NCBI GenBank assembly: GCA_035222895.1
Contig: JAVYIG010002528.1
Location: forward strand, 178,222 to 242,221
Source of the DNA: Strongylocentrotus droebachiensis
Lineage: Eukaryota; Echinodermata; Echinoidea; Camarodonta; Strongylocentrotidae
DNA length: 64,000 nucleotides
Direction: 5' to 3'
The notes beneath the pieces were generated by a model. That model worked only from the letters and a program-made list of their open reading frames with translations, had not been told where the DNA came from and did no database searches. Position numbers and translations under genes: made by a program. Below are positions 46,810 to 57,604 of this stretch, one piece after another; positions within the stretch are counted from its first letter, which is position 1, and each line of letters begins with the position of its first letter.

Positions 46810-47490
46810 GCATGGTTACCATGACAACTGGCTGATGATATCACACCTTGCGACGAGAGTGAACTCTAGAATTTGAATCATTCATATGAAGAGACAAAGA
46901 GAGCTATCGGGCGGTCGGTGTTGTCAACTATGGGTTTATCCAAATGACAATAAGTCATCCATATTGACAAGTGATGGATCGTAAAAAGTGCTTACCAACC
47001 ATCAGAGATGTTGAGTGTGAAGGAAACAGAGACCGGAAACATCACCTGTGTGATGATTTTAAGGTATCTAAGATGCATCATGATACCGGAACAAAGGGTG
47101 TTTTTGATGAGGATGAAGGACTGATCAAATCAGAATCTCGAGCAAGTCTTGACGAACTATGTGGGACGGAAACCTTATGTAAGATGGCCAATAGTAGAGC
47201 AAAGAGCATGGAAGGTGGGATGCGATCCAATTCTTGATGAAATATTTGAAGACTGGTACCCATTCTCTAGGATGCAAATGGTGCGTCTACATTTAGGATC
47301 CACAATGTCAAGTGATGAGAACAAAGAGCTTTCTTTTCAGGCTGATGCGATCCCAATCTTAAGATGACAACCTCCAGGAGAGGAATACTGCCTTTAATCT
47401 CGGACTGGAAAAAAGATTTCCATTACTTTCTGAGAGGACTATTACAACTCCTTACAAAGCATTACCATTGAATAAATGGGATTTTTTATT
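46810..47490 (+). other. probable RASGEF1 3' UTR with polyadenylation signal
   Basis: After the TAG the sequence has no conserved coding. AATAAA at 47471-47476 followed by T-rich sequence is the first good polyadenylation signal. An 88-codon frame at 46971-47237 (MMDRKKCLPTIRDVECEGNR...) lies inside it; it resembles no family I know. Confidence 0.5.
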
Positions 47491-49204
47491 TCTTGTTTTA
47501 TTTAATGACTTGTTCTGCCTTTAGTCCCGTTGTTATGGCAAGCCCTGAATGCCATTGATTACATAATGGTATTTCTACCTCTGTTGTCGGAAAGGTTTGT
47601 ATTATTTTACGAAATGAATGATCATTTCTGTCATAACCATTAAGAAATCGCACATTGTAATGGTGCTTTTATCCAAGATGTCATATAAACCAGACAAAAT
47701 GATATATCTTGTTAATGGATATTTGAAATCTCTGGTCTGGACTTGGCAGGTCAAGTTAGAAAAAAATCACTTATGACAAACAGGAATATTGTAAATTACT
47801 TCTTATTTCTTTGTCAGGCTTATCTGAAAATACAAACAACTTATTTGCAATTCCTGAATGATATTCTACTTCAAAGATTCCCCGGAAAGAAAGAAGTAAT
47901 TGAAAAATTTAGGTATCTAAAATGAACCAGTTTATTGTGCCCAAGTTGTAACTTTAGTAGTACTGTGAATACATTTCTTTTATTTCAACAATAGAATTGT
48001 TGAAGTCGAGGTTGTTGGTATTTTTTTGTTAAAAGATGTGTAGTCTCCTACCAACATTTGTTTATCATACCATTTTAAAGATTGTACATCCATTCTTTTA
48101 CATCTGAAATTTGTGGTTTAATATTTCAGTTAGCATTTGCAGGGTTTCTTTTTGTTATCGACCGTTTAGTATAGTCCCTTTTTTTTTTAAACTCTCATTG
48201 TGACCAAATTTTGTCAATGGCATTTCCGTTATTTTTACATCAGAAGGCTGAATATAAATATCCACTTGGTACTACATAGCATCTTTGTATATCTGGTAGT
48301 AATTGTTTCATAGTTTAATATGAAATCTGTATTTTTTGTAAAAGCATACAAGTGTACTCTAAGGTGCCCTGTTAGATACATGCAGATACTTGTAGAGACG
48401 TGTAATTTTATACAAGTACCACATTGGAGCTTGAATATACTGTATTCCTTTCCAATGTTTTAACAAGACACGGTTTTTCTCTCAAAATAGATGTATTTAT
48501 CTCACATTTTGGGAAAATCTAAAATCGTAACCCAGGCCATTATTTCCTAACTTAGTTTAAATTTAGATTAACTTGCCTTTGAGAAGTTTGTTTCAGTTTG
48601 TGCCAAAGTAGTTAAGAGTAGAATTGCAGATTGTTTGATTTATATTGTCTTGCTGTCAACATTTTGATCCAAAAACAGTAGAAAATCTGTACAGAAAATA
48701 AGTGCTTGTATCACATCACAATACCATGAACATAAAACAGTAGCTAATACAAGACAAAATAATATTTATTTTGGTACGTGTAGAACAAATCTAGTTTTGT
48801 TTAAAAGACTAGTGTATTTATTTAGGTCTAGTGATCATGGCTTACTAATTAGAAGTGAATGGGAGGACCTCATATCTTAAACTATTGGTGGATTGGGCCG
48901 AGGCTTGACCCAATTCAGTTCCATGTACACGTATAAGTAAAATGTTAGAAAAACATTGATTATTTATGTAGGGGGTTAATAATTTGTAGAATAAGGAAAT
49001 TGTACTGCCCAATTTTATATGTATATTGACACATTTTATTTAGAAAAGAAATAATGGTACTTCTTTTACAGTTGAAATTTTTGGATTTTCACAAACCACC
49101 TTCACCCTAACAAGAACTTACATTATGGTAGATCTTGGTTCAGAAATTAAAAGAAACAAATTTTGTTGCTGCCTGACCTTTTTTCAGATTATTATCTGAA
49201 CTTC
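47491..49204. other. non-coding stretch downstream of RASGEF1
   Basis: AT-rich, with no exon recognised. It could be an extended 3' UTR if the 47471 signal is not used; a later AATAAA lies at 50916. Confidence 0.4.
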
Positions 49205-50400
49205 AGTTCAGTTCATTTTATTCAAAACCATACAAAGCATGATATAATCTGTTACATAAAAAAGAGACTGGTAATAGTACATCAATCAACATATTCTAAC
49301 TTGATTACATCATAAACTGAATGGTTTTAGGACCCCTTTAGAAGCTAAGCTTGTGAGCGGGGCCCTATAACAAAATACATACATTTACAGTAAAAAGAAT
49401 GTTACGTATGATTATACAATGGATGAAAATACTAAGCTACAGAATATAGAACATACAAATACTCTCACACACACACACACAGACACCACACACGCACATC
49501 ACCATACACAGCAAACACACTGACGAGTAGGTCCTTAGTGGACAAAAAGCATTTCAGAATGAGAAATTACTAAGATGCGAATAAAAACTATGTCAGTCTT
49601 TCAAGCAGGTACGTTTTAGATAAACTTCTAAACCTAGAAAGAGTTGTACTATTTTTTATATCATCAGGCAGACTGTTCCATTCTTTAATGCAAGAGATAT
49701 GGAAAGAGGTCAGAGTGACATTTGTTCTTGCAAAAGGCTGTCGAATAAGACACCTTTGACGTGTATTATAATTATGAATTGCGAGTTCTGACGGAATAAA
49801 TCTTTTAACGTACATTCATGAGGCATAGACTTAAGATTAAACATAAACAATATGCAATTGAACGACACAAGTCCACTTAGTGGTAACGTTCTTAGTCGAA
49901 GGAACAATGGAGAACTTGGATGTCTATAATAAGAATTAGTAATAAGCCGTATTGCTTTCTTCTGCCATACTCTCAACTTATCAAGATATGACTTAAAAGT
50001 GTTTCCCCAAGCAACATTACAATATGTCAAATAAGGAAGAATAATACTATTATATAATGTTATCAGCACTCTTTCAGGTAAAATAAATTTTAATCTAAAA
50101 ATGACACCTACACTACGGGACAACTTTGTGCATACAGCATCTAAATGATTTCTCCAAGATAAATGCTCATCCATGGTTAGCCCTAAGAACTGAACATTTT
50201 CACTAAGCGCAACATCATGGCCTCCAACATTAAGAAAAGTAATGCCATCTGGAAGCTTTTTACCCTTGGAGCGAAAAATAACACATTTGGTCTTTTGAAC
50301 ATTCAACAATAACTTATTACAACAATACCATGCATACAGTTTCTGAATCTCTTGATTCGCAATTAGTAATAAATCTTCAGCCTTCTTATCAGCCAACAAC
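49205..50400 (-). mobile_element. 5'-truncated LINE, reverse transcriptase C-terminus (CR1/jockey-like)
   Basis: Read on the minus strand, 50399-49710 encodes the end of a non-LTR reverse transcriptase: NKLLLNVQKTKCVIF, VQFLGLTMDEHLSWRNH, PYLTYCNVAWGNTF and LRVWQKKAIRLITNS are the typical thumb/post-RT motifs. A frameshift near 49800 moves it to a second frame (49815-49588) with YNTRQ and EWNSLPDDIKNSTTLSRF, the standard C-terminus of this group. The 3' end carries AATAAAATGAACTGAACTGAA at about 49205-49235. The copy is truncated and frameshifted, so inactive. It lies antisense to RASGEF1. Confidence 0.85.
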
Positions 50401-52238
50401 TTGAGGTCTGTATTCCCTTTGCATTACATATAAAGAACATTGATAAAAAAAATGTTAAGAATTGAGGCAGTCATTTAATTTTAAATTTAAAGAACTGCCA
50501 TTTGAAATTTTATAGTATTATTCACCTTATATATTTATATTTAAAAATACGAAATGCTTGATATCCTAAAATCACACCATGATGTTCTAAGAGAGTATAT
50601 GTCACAAATGAAATCTTTTTAACTTTATACATAATTTCAAAATGCTTGTTGTACAGATGATGGATGTGTACATAGTGTGTATGTACTTTTAATAAAGTCC
50701 AATGTATTCTGTTTTTATGTACAGAATGTATTCTATGGAAAACAAATATACATTGGATGTACACCATGTGAGTACAGGGCGTCCAAGCAAAAAAAAAGAT
50801 GAGAGGATACCGTGTTCATGTATAAAGCTGAGAATTTTATGTCAATCTATCTTCTATAAATATGATCATGAATGAATGTTGTAAGTGATATATATGATTG
50901 GACATGTAAATAAGAAATAAAAACATTCAAAGAATACTGCAAAAGAAGTTGCAAGATGCTTTCATTGACTCATGGGAAATATTTTTAATTGAAGTAATTT
51001 GATGGTGGTGATAGTAGTGATGATAATGATGAAGACGGCTTCTTGTATAGTGCGGTGTCTGCTTTTGATGGGCATGATCGGTGCCATTGATTATGAGAGA
51101 TTGGCCAACCAGGTTCGAGTTGGACACAATATAGTGACTATTGCTTTGTTGGGCAAGTACAAAACAAAAGAATATACGCCATTTTGTGACCCAGTGAAAC
51201 CAAGTTGGCCAAACTGTGTATAGATGGCTCTGGGCATGATATGGCACTTGCTCTACAATGTCACATGATGATAATGATGAAGACAGCTTCTTGTATAGCG
51301 CCGGTGTCTGCCTCTGATGGGCATGGCACCTGCTCTACAAGGTCTCACAAATCAACAATTTGATAATAATTCTTGAGGAAGATTCTCACTCGGCCTTACA
51401 AAATGAATTTGCTTTATTTCGGGGTCGTAAGAACTGCTAGACTTCTAAAACATGCGTACAGCGCTAATGTGGAATCTTGTAATAACAGACAATTGAACCA
51501 TGAAAATTACTCTGTGGTATCTCTGTTATATCAGCAAAAAAACGGTGATGCAAAGAGCAGGGACCGGATCTTATGAACGTATATCAGAGGCTCTTTACAA
51601 CTAGTTTCTACTGTAGTGACAATGGATGGGTATGATGTGTGATGGGAGTCGTGAATATGATAATACAGCAATGTTATGATGAATGATTTTATGGTATAAT
51701 GTAATGTTGCAACTCTCCACTACTTCTTTTTATTCTCCCACTCCCCTCTCAGGTCTCTTGTATCACTCTTTTTCTCAACTTCCCTCCCCCCCCCCCCCCC
51801 CCCACCCATTTCAAGGTGTTAACAATACATACTTTGACCCTTGGGCCTTAGGCAACTACTTATTTAGGGCTAATGAGAAGAATGATTACCGAGTACTGAA
51901 TTTAATACATTAATAAGCAAAATACACACATGCGAGCTTAATTACAGAAATATGAGCATTCATCAAGACTAAATGAACTAAATGATAAAAATTGTCAATT
52001 CTCAAAATATACATTTATTCAAGTTTTAGTCGTCAACACATAATCCTTTAAACAAAAAAATCAATGTCAAATAAACTCCCTAAATAATACTTTCTATGGC
52101 AAGAGAACCTTTACAAACAATTGACGTAGCCATCTTTTCAAATAATCAAATTCTTGAACATGCATATCACAGATGTGCAGAATACATACACTGACGTTAC
52201 TGATTCCCCTCATTGAAATAATAATGGATAGATAGCAA
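50401..52238. other. non-coding stretch with a short direct duplication
   Basis: GATGATAATGATGAAGAC(G/A)GC-TTCTTGTATAGnG and the following GTGTCTGC...GATGGGCATG occur at about 51013-51075 and again at 51266-51330, an imperfect direct repeat. A run of C sits at 51787-51802. AATAAA at 50916-50921. No gene recognised. Confidence 0.45.
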
Positions 52239-52710
52239 ATGAGGTATACATGTACCTCATGGTATCATACAATAGAACCATCTGTTAATGCAAGAAATCT
52301 CAGAGTACAGTTTGATGTGCATTTGAATATGAGAAAGCACTTCTCAAATGTTTGTAAATCAGCATACTACATGATCTATAATCTCAGACGTATTCATAAA
52401 TACTTAGACGAGGACATTACGAAAGGCATTGTTCACGCATGTATCACGAATAAGTTGTGTCTAACTAAATGGGATCCCTGACTCTCAAATAGTGAAATTG
52501 CAATGGGTTCCAAACACCTGTGCAAGGCTGATCTGTGGTTGTTCCAAATTCACACGGATCAACGCAATAAATTTGTCTTGATTTGTATTGTTAACATCAA
52601 TATGTTTGTAAATTGTGTATTTATGTTATAGGGCCTCCGCAGAAAACACCATTTAACTACTGATGGAGCCACTCTACTAAAATAAGACTAATAAATAAAT
52701 AAAAACAAAT
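52239..52710 (+). mobile_element. LINE fragment, reverse transcriptase C-terminus
   Basis: A short frame with ARNLRVQFDVHLNMRKHFSN and SAYYMIYNLRRIHKYLDEDI matches the post-RT region of CR1/L2-type LINEs (VRNLGVTFD...H...CKSAYY...LRRIRKYL type). The homology continues in another frame after 52480 (DSQIVKLQWVPNTCARLIC). The tail reads TTATAGGGCCTCCGC then TAATAAATAAATAAA, like the TTATAGGGCCCCGC seen in the minus-strand copy at about 49370. Truncated and frameshifted. Confidence 0.7.
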
Positions 52711-53123
52711 CCTGTTATAAATTCCATCTCTTAACTTTATATAATGTGAAATGTTATATATTGCATGTTCTTTTCATTATTTTATTTCTTTGTTATAACT
52801 ACCGTATATATTCTTTAGAGAGACAGCATGCAACAATAATTCATCGACTCCGCTTTAGAGTCATTGGACTTGATCAGGATCCACATAACAGTTTAGTAAT
52901 TTGACGATCTTGACCACTACTTTCTCTTATTTTATGTTGGTATTGTATTGATTGAAATGTATTATTTTGTTCATCTTTATTACCATCTTCGTTTGGCTCA
53001 CTATTGTATATTTACTGTATTTATAACTTTATTGTATTACTTGTAAACATGATCTATTTTGGTCCTTCGACCTTTGAATCATGTCAATTTATATGTCTTT
53101 TTAAACCGAAATAAATAAAAAAT
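52711..53123 (+). mobile_element. probable LINE 3' UTR
   Basis: AT-rich sequence ending ...TTTTAAACCGAAATAAATAAAAAA near 53121, in the style of a LINE 3' end. No coding sequence. It abuts a separate LINE piece. Confidence 0.35.
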
Positions 53124-53360
53124 CTCCTCAGATTAAGAATTCATCCCACTGGTTTTTGTAATAGATGCCATGAAATAGAGACAGTAAAACACTTTTCAGT
53201 ATATTGCCCTAACTATATTATAGAAAAGGCTATGTTTTTAACAGATAAACGAATCTCAACCGGGAAAAATTATGGAATACTAAAAAAGAGTGAGTCCAGT
53301 ATAGAAAAAGCTGCTGTACGGTTCGTTCTCAGAATGAACCAGTTTCCTATCAGGAAGTAA
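53124..53360 (+). pseudogene. LINE ORF2 C-terminal zinc-knuckle remnant
   Basis: A 78-codon open frame starts LLRLRIHPTGFCNRCHEIET and contains C-x2-C-x8-H-x5-C with ETVKHFSVYCPNY, the usual cysteine-histidine motif after the reverse transcriptase in many non-LTR elements (ET.EHFL..CP.Y). It ends at TAA. There is no ATG and no upstream RT, so it is an isolated fragment. Confidence 0.65.
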
Positions 53361-54793
53361 TACCTCCCTTGTATAGAGAACAATGAACAGTAAAAAATAA
53401 TACAATATTATATAATGGCCTATATGCTAAATTATACTCAGTACATTAAAAATATAACATAATGTAATAAGAAACTAAAATAAGAAAAAGCAACAATGAT
53501 AAATAGTAAAAAATAACGATAACAATAATATGAATAAAATATATAAAAATGAGTTATGTAACAAATCCCAACATGAATATTCAAAATTTCAAGAGGTTCA
53601 ATAAAGAAGTGAACATCAGAAGCTGTACTTAACAGAACTACGTATTTTAACAAAATCCTTTATTATGGACAAGCCCGCATGATATTTTACGTATAGATTA
53701 TTGAATACCGGTATAAAGGCATATGCATATTTAATTATTTATATATGGTGTGTATGTGTCGATGTGTATATAGATATAACAAATAATCTGCACTGTAAAG
53801 TAACACTAACCAAGCCCACAAATGTTTAGCTTACATTTTGCCTTATTGTCAAATTTTGAGATTTAATTAATATGAACCCCTCGGAACACTTGGGTACACA
53901 AACGCCCCCTAGCCTATGCCTGAGTTACCTACGCCCTGAGTGGTAAGATGGCATCGTTTAGACAAGGGCAGCTAGGGCAAGCGCTATGTGGAACTGAGTG
54001 GGGAGCGTGGTCAATTTGCACAAAACCGCTACAATATTATTTTTCAATATTATCTTACAAGATCTATAGATAAATATAAAACGAAATTAAAACATTTTGT
54101 AATAAAAAAAATGAGACAATAATCATGTGACGTAAAGTATTTTTGCGACAATAGTCACAACTGACTTATCGCCAATAACCCAAAACAAAAGAAAAAGATT
54201 GTTAATTTTGGGTTCAACGTACTATAAAGCTATTTGCTCTTTTTTTTACCCCTCATTCTCATAACTTTTTTGTCTAATTGCTTTGTATTGTTATTTATTG
54301 AAGATGATCTGTTAATTACGGTATATATTTTATGTTTATAAGAGTGAAAAAAAAGGCTGAACTGAACAGCAGTTGAAAAAGAAAATTAAAAGTGAGCCCA
54401 TGCACAATATAGCAAAACGGCTGCGTTGTAGATGGAAGTAAATAAATAGCATAAGCTTTTGTTAGATTCCTGGAAACTTCTCAGGACAAATGTGAATGAT
54501 TTTGTAAATAAACTTGCGACATGTTAAATGAGCATGTGGTGATATGAGAGGGGGCTTGCATAATCTTGATAAGCGTTGGGAGAATCATCAGAATATTCAT
54601 GATGGATTCCGATTCATCAAATGTCTCTGATGTATTTCAGGCATGGAAGACAAACAGAATCACTGAATTGTATCATGAAAGCATGGATCAAGACAGCCAC
54701 CAATGCATTACATCTTGATCATTGTCATCACACCTTAGCTGCATCATAGCAAACATTTTGATTGGGCCTAGGCATTGGTATTCATGATGTTGA
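53361..54793. other. non-coding stretch
   Basis: AT-rich. Another LINE-tail-like segment ends at about 54352-54372 (GGCTGAACTGAACAG). A short frame starts at 53949 (AAGATGGCATCG) and reads about 40 codons without family features. No gene recognised. Confidence 0.4.
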
Positions 54794-55735
54794 TGGGTTG
54801 GGCACGTGATTACAGACCTTGCCATCGTTGTACGGAACCAACTCATAAAGGATGGTCTCCACAGTCGTAAGCAAAAACTAATAAGGGTATGTGACTCGGA
54901 AGATCCAGTCATAGCCGGAGTAGCAGCCACACTAGGGCTGCGACAAAAAGCAGCGACTATCGGTGTTCAAACACGCCTTCCAGTCCCGGATAAACCCAAA
55001 GGGGCACACGATGCATGGAGGAAAATCCAGAGGAATAAATGGAAGTCTCAACCCACCCAGGGGAAGGGAATGAGTTGTTACCGGCACAAGCTGGGCAACA
55101 AGTGGTTAGGAAACCCTAGCTTCCTGACTGAGAATGACTACATCTGGGCCATCAAACTAAGAACAAACCTGATCCCCACCAGGGAAACCATCAGTAGGGG
55201 ACAAGGTAGAGATCAAGTTGAATGTAGACACTGTCATCAAACAATCGAGACAATGGGGCATATATCCGGATATTGTCAATCAGTATTAGATCTTCGCAAG
55301 AACAGACATGACCGGGTATGCAAGGCCCTTATTAAAGCAGCTACTGCCAAAGGATTTCGAGTAACGGAAGAACCCAGATTAGTGGGCAATGATGGAAGAA
55401 ACTATCTACCAGATCTCATTCTCAGTGCGGGAGCTGAGGAACCCTGCTACGTAATCGATCCGACTGTAGTATGGGATGACTATCCCAGGAAGCTAAAGGC
55501 GGCCTGGAGAGGCAAGGTACAAAAATATACACCAATCGTTCCGGCGGTTGAAACGATGTTTCAACCGGCATCAGTTAAGATCTATGGTTTTGTATGCGGT
55601 GCCAAGGGCACTTGGTGTTCACTCAACGCTGAGGTCGCCAAGACTGTCGGCCTGAAGAACTCAGAAATCACTAAGATACTGCAAATAGTTCTTTGTGACA
55701 CCATTAAAATGGTGAAGGCCTTCATGGCCAGGTAA
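54794..55735 (+). CDS. R2-like LINE, C-terminal CCHC finger and restriction-like endonuclease
   Basis: Open frame of about 313 codons from just after a TGA (54791) to TAA (55733). No clear ATG; GTG at 54806 starts VITDLAIVVRNQL. Numbering from there, residues 71-130 carry W-x-K...GNKWL...LTENDYIWAIKLRTNLIPTR, the pre-finger region of R2-clade proteins. The finger C140-x2-C143-x8-H152-x4-C157 follows (ECRHCHQTIETMGHISGYC). Next come RHD (167-169), EEP (188-190), LPDL (201-204) and VIDPT (216-220), the layout of the RLE nuclease that nicks target DNA in target-primed reverse transcription. The reverse transcriptase itself is missing. It is intact in frame and the least decayed piece in the region. 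A second, frameshifted copy lies at 63606-64000, and a short third piece at 57478-57602. Confidence 0.75.
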   Translation, partial: WVGHVITDLAIVVRNQLIKDGLHSRKQKLIRVCDSEDPVIAGVAATLGLRQKAATIGVQTRLPVPDKPKGAHDAWRKIQRNKWKSQPTQGKGMSCYRHKLGNKWLGNPSFLTENDYIWAIKLRTNLIPTRETISRGQGRDQVECRHCHQTIETMGHISGYCQSVLDLRKNRHDRVCKALIKAATAKGFRVTEEPRLVGNDGRNYLPDLILSAGAEEPCYVIDPTVVWDDYPRKLKAAWRGKVQKYTPIVPAVETMFQPASVKIYGFVCGAKGTWCSLNAEVAKTVGLKNSEITKILQIVLCDTIKMVKAFMAR

Positions 55736-55963
55736 ACCTTGCCTCCCCAGGCCTCCATGGCCAATGGACAAGTTGAATGCACCTATATACATGCTTACTC
55801 ATTACGAGTACATTTAATTTTACTTATATGCATGTTTTCATAATGTACCATGAACCCGAATACTAATTACATATTTGGTATGTATATATATATATAAGCT
55901 CATAATATGTTTCAGCCGGAATTTCGGCACAGACTGTTAAAGTTTGATTACGATTAAGATAGA

Positions 55964-56215
55964 ACAGTGAAAGAACACTGTAGGGAAATGATGGGGTTAT
56001 TATGTAACCAAAACCCTGGGAGGGGGGGAATTATGCCAATAGATATGTAAGGATCAATAAGTGTTTGGATCCATTATCACGGTCAATGTTGAAACAGTGA
56101 AAGAACACTCTGTTGGGGAATGATGGGGTATTATGTAACCAAAACCCCCGAGAGGGAAATTTGTCCAAAGAATGTTAGGGATCACCCTAAGTGTTAAGAT
56201 CCAAAAATACAGATA
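55964..56215 (+). repeat. 130-bp tandem duplication after the RLE frame
   Basis: ACAGTGAAAGAACACT...TGATGGGG(T)TATTATGTAACCAAAACCC occurs at 55964 and 56094, each followed by GGATC(A/C)...AAGTGTT...GGATCC-like text. It lies in the position of the R2-like 3' UTR. Confidence 0.8.
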
Positions 56216-56402
56216 CCATGTAAATATGTCGCTTTTATTTTATACAAGAATTCGTTCATCCATAAAAGCGTGACAGAAGCGCAATAATGCATTAAGGGAA
56301 ATTATACTAGCCTGTCAGTCACATGAAACCTCGTTCTCTATGATAGCGCAAAGCGAAAGTAGGGTGCTGACATCGAGAAATGGATCCACCAAAAGCCATA
56401 CC

Positions 56403-56410
56403 TATATAAG
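56403..56410 (+). promoter_or_regulatory. TATA-like box before the repeated leader
   Basis: TATATAAG directly precedes GCTCATTTTGG, where similarity between the two leader copies (56410 and 62393) begins. The second copy lacks the TATA. Promoter role is inferred. Confidence 0.3.
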
Positions 56411-56611
56411 CTCATTTTGGCCGGAGATGCTTGCATTGCCATTTGACAGAGTTGCAGTCGAAAGCACCAAGGTTGGGGATGGGACAGCCCAACAAAAAGG
56501 GGGAATAACTAGTTAGCTGATAGAAGGAGGGAGAGTTAAATCCAACCATGTTCGTGTGTCTCGTAAAAGAGTGAAGGAGAAGGTCACTCCAGCCTTGCGC
56601 AAGTGGGGTAA
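56410..56611 (+). repeat. leader repeat, copy 1
   Basis: Starts GCTCATTTTGGCC, then GCATTGCCATTTGAC, AGCACCAAG, GGGATGGGACA, GGTCACTCCAGCC, AAGTGGGGTAA and ACTCCAAATnCAAT, in the same order as copy 2 at 62393-62585. Copy 1 carries about 40 extra bases in the middle. One frame reads KVTPALRKWGKG, so this may be coding sequence upstream of the tyrosine recombinase. Confidence 0.75.
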
Positions 56612-57439
56612 GGGAATTCCAAACTAAGGGACTCCAAATTCAATAGCCAAGAGAAATGGCCAAGAGAAATGGTAAGTGCGTCGGCACTTCAGCAACGACA
56701 ATCAAATTCATGGACCAAACCCAAGCTACTCCCCCTGACCAAAGATGTCCGGAAATTCAGCATTTTCCTAATAAGAGAACGTGCTGCAGCTGGAGCACAC
56801 TACCAAAACCTGACAAATGATCAGTACAAGAGACTCGCGCATGTAACCGTGGCAGAGATAGTTCTTTTTAACAGAAGGAGACCACAAGAGGTACAGAACC
56901 TGACAATCCAGCAATATGAGAACACAAGGAGAGACAACTCTCATGAAGAGATATACCAGGAGCTTTCTACATCGGAAAGAGGGGCGATAGATCGCCTCAA
57001 GGTTGTGATGGTCAGGGGGAAGCGAGGGAGAGGAGTTCCGATCCTGCTAACAGAAGAAATACAAAACGTACAGCAGCTAGTAGACCATAACAACAAAAGG
57101 GGCACGAAATATGTCTTCTCGCGAACCCGTGAAGATTCATCAACACCATTCCGTGCCTCATCCGCTATGAGGATCCTTGCCGATGAGGCTCAACTTGTTC
57201 AGCCAATGAACATGCAATGCACGAAGTTAAGAAAGCATCTGGCTACCATAACCCAGGTACTTAACCTTAATGAGGAGCTGGAGCAGCTGGCCAATCACAT
57301 GGGACACGATTTGGCAACCCACCGGGAGTATTATCGACTGCCAACAGAGACCATCTTTGACAAGGGACTCCTACTTCCTAATTCTGGAAAGAAACTGTCA
57401 GATACTGGTAGCGGCAACACGAGATATGTCTGGTTATGA
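56612..57439 (+). CDS. Crypton-like tyrosine recombinase (partial)
   Basis: Open from 56612 after a TAA; the first ATG is at 56669, but the in-frame text before it (LRDSKFNSQEKWPREMVSAS) reads naturally into the protein. Numbered from that ATG (256 residues), the catalytic core of tyrosine recombinases is visible: R71 in FNRRRPQEVQNL (box I), K118 in RGKRGRGVPI, R188 in TKLRKHLAT (box II, where the usual HxxR histidine is Thr185), H213 in NHMGHD and nucleophile Y222 in EYYRLP. Such recombinases cut and rejoin DNA through a 3'-phosphotyrosine. The closest known metazoan users are Crypton elements and genes derived from them; DIRS/Ngaro recombinases are the alternative. The DNA-binding N-terminus seems missing or in broken upstream sequence. 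An 80-bp R2-like piece follows 40 bases downstream. Confidence 0.7.
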   Translation, partial: GNSKLRDSKFNSQEKWPREMVSASALQQRQSNSWTKPKLLPLTKDVRKFSIFLIRERAAAGAHYQNLTNDQYKRLAHVTVAEIVLFNRRRPQEVQNLTIQQYENTRRDNSHEEIYQELSTSERGAIDRLKVVMVRGKRGRGVPILLTEEIQNVQQLVDHNNKRGTKYVFSRTREDSSTPFRASSAMRILADEAQLVQPMNMQCTKLRKHLATITQVLNLNEELEQLANHMGHDLATHREYYRLPTETIFDKGLLLPNSGKKLSDTGSGNTRYVWL

Positions 57440-57477
57440 TGCCACTAATGCCACACACAACCATTACTCAACTGCCA

Positions 57478-57602
57478 TGGGGGTAGGGCACATGATAACA
57501 AATCTTGACATCGTTGTACGCAACCAACTAATAAAGGATGGTCTTCACTGCAAACAGCATGCAATCACACTACAAGGAAACGGCCTCCAATATCTGTCTT
57601 GA
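57478..57602 (+). pseudogene. short R2-like LINE fragment
   Basis: GVGHMITNLDIVVRNQLIKD repeats, with few changes, the start of the RLE-type frame at 54794. Similarity ends after about 80 bases, where the sequence passes into Tc1-like coding. No finger or nuclease is present. Confidence 0.6.
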
Positions 57603-57604
57603 AT

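Noticed and set aside
53949-54080. Short frame after AAGATGGCATCG
   Set aside because: About 40 codons only, good start context but no family match and no splice evidence.
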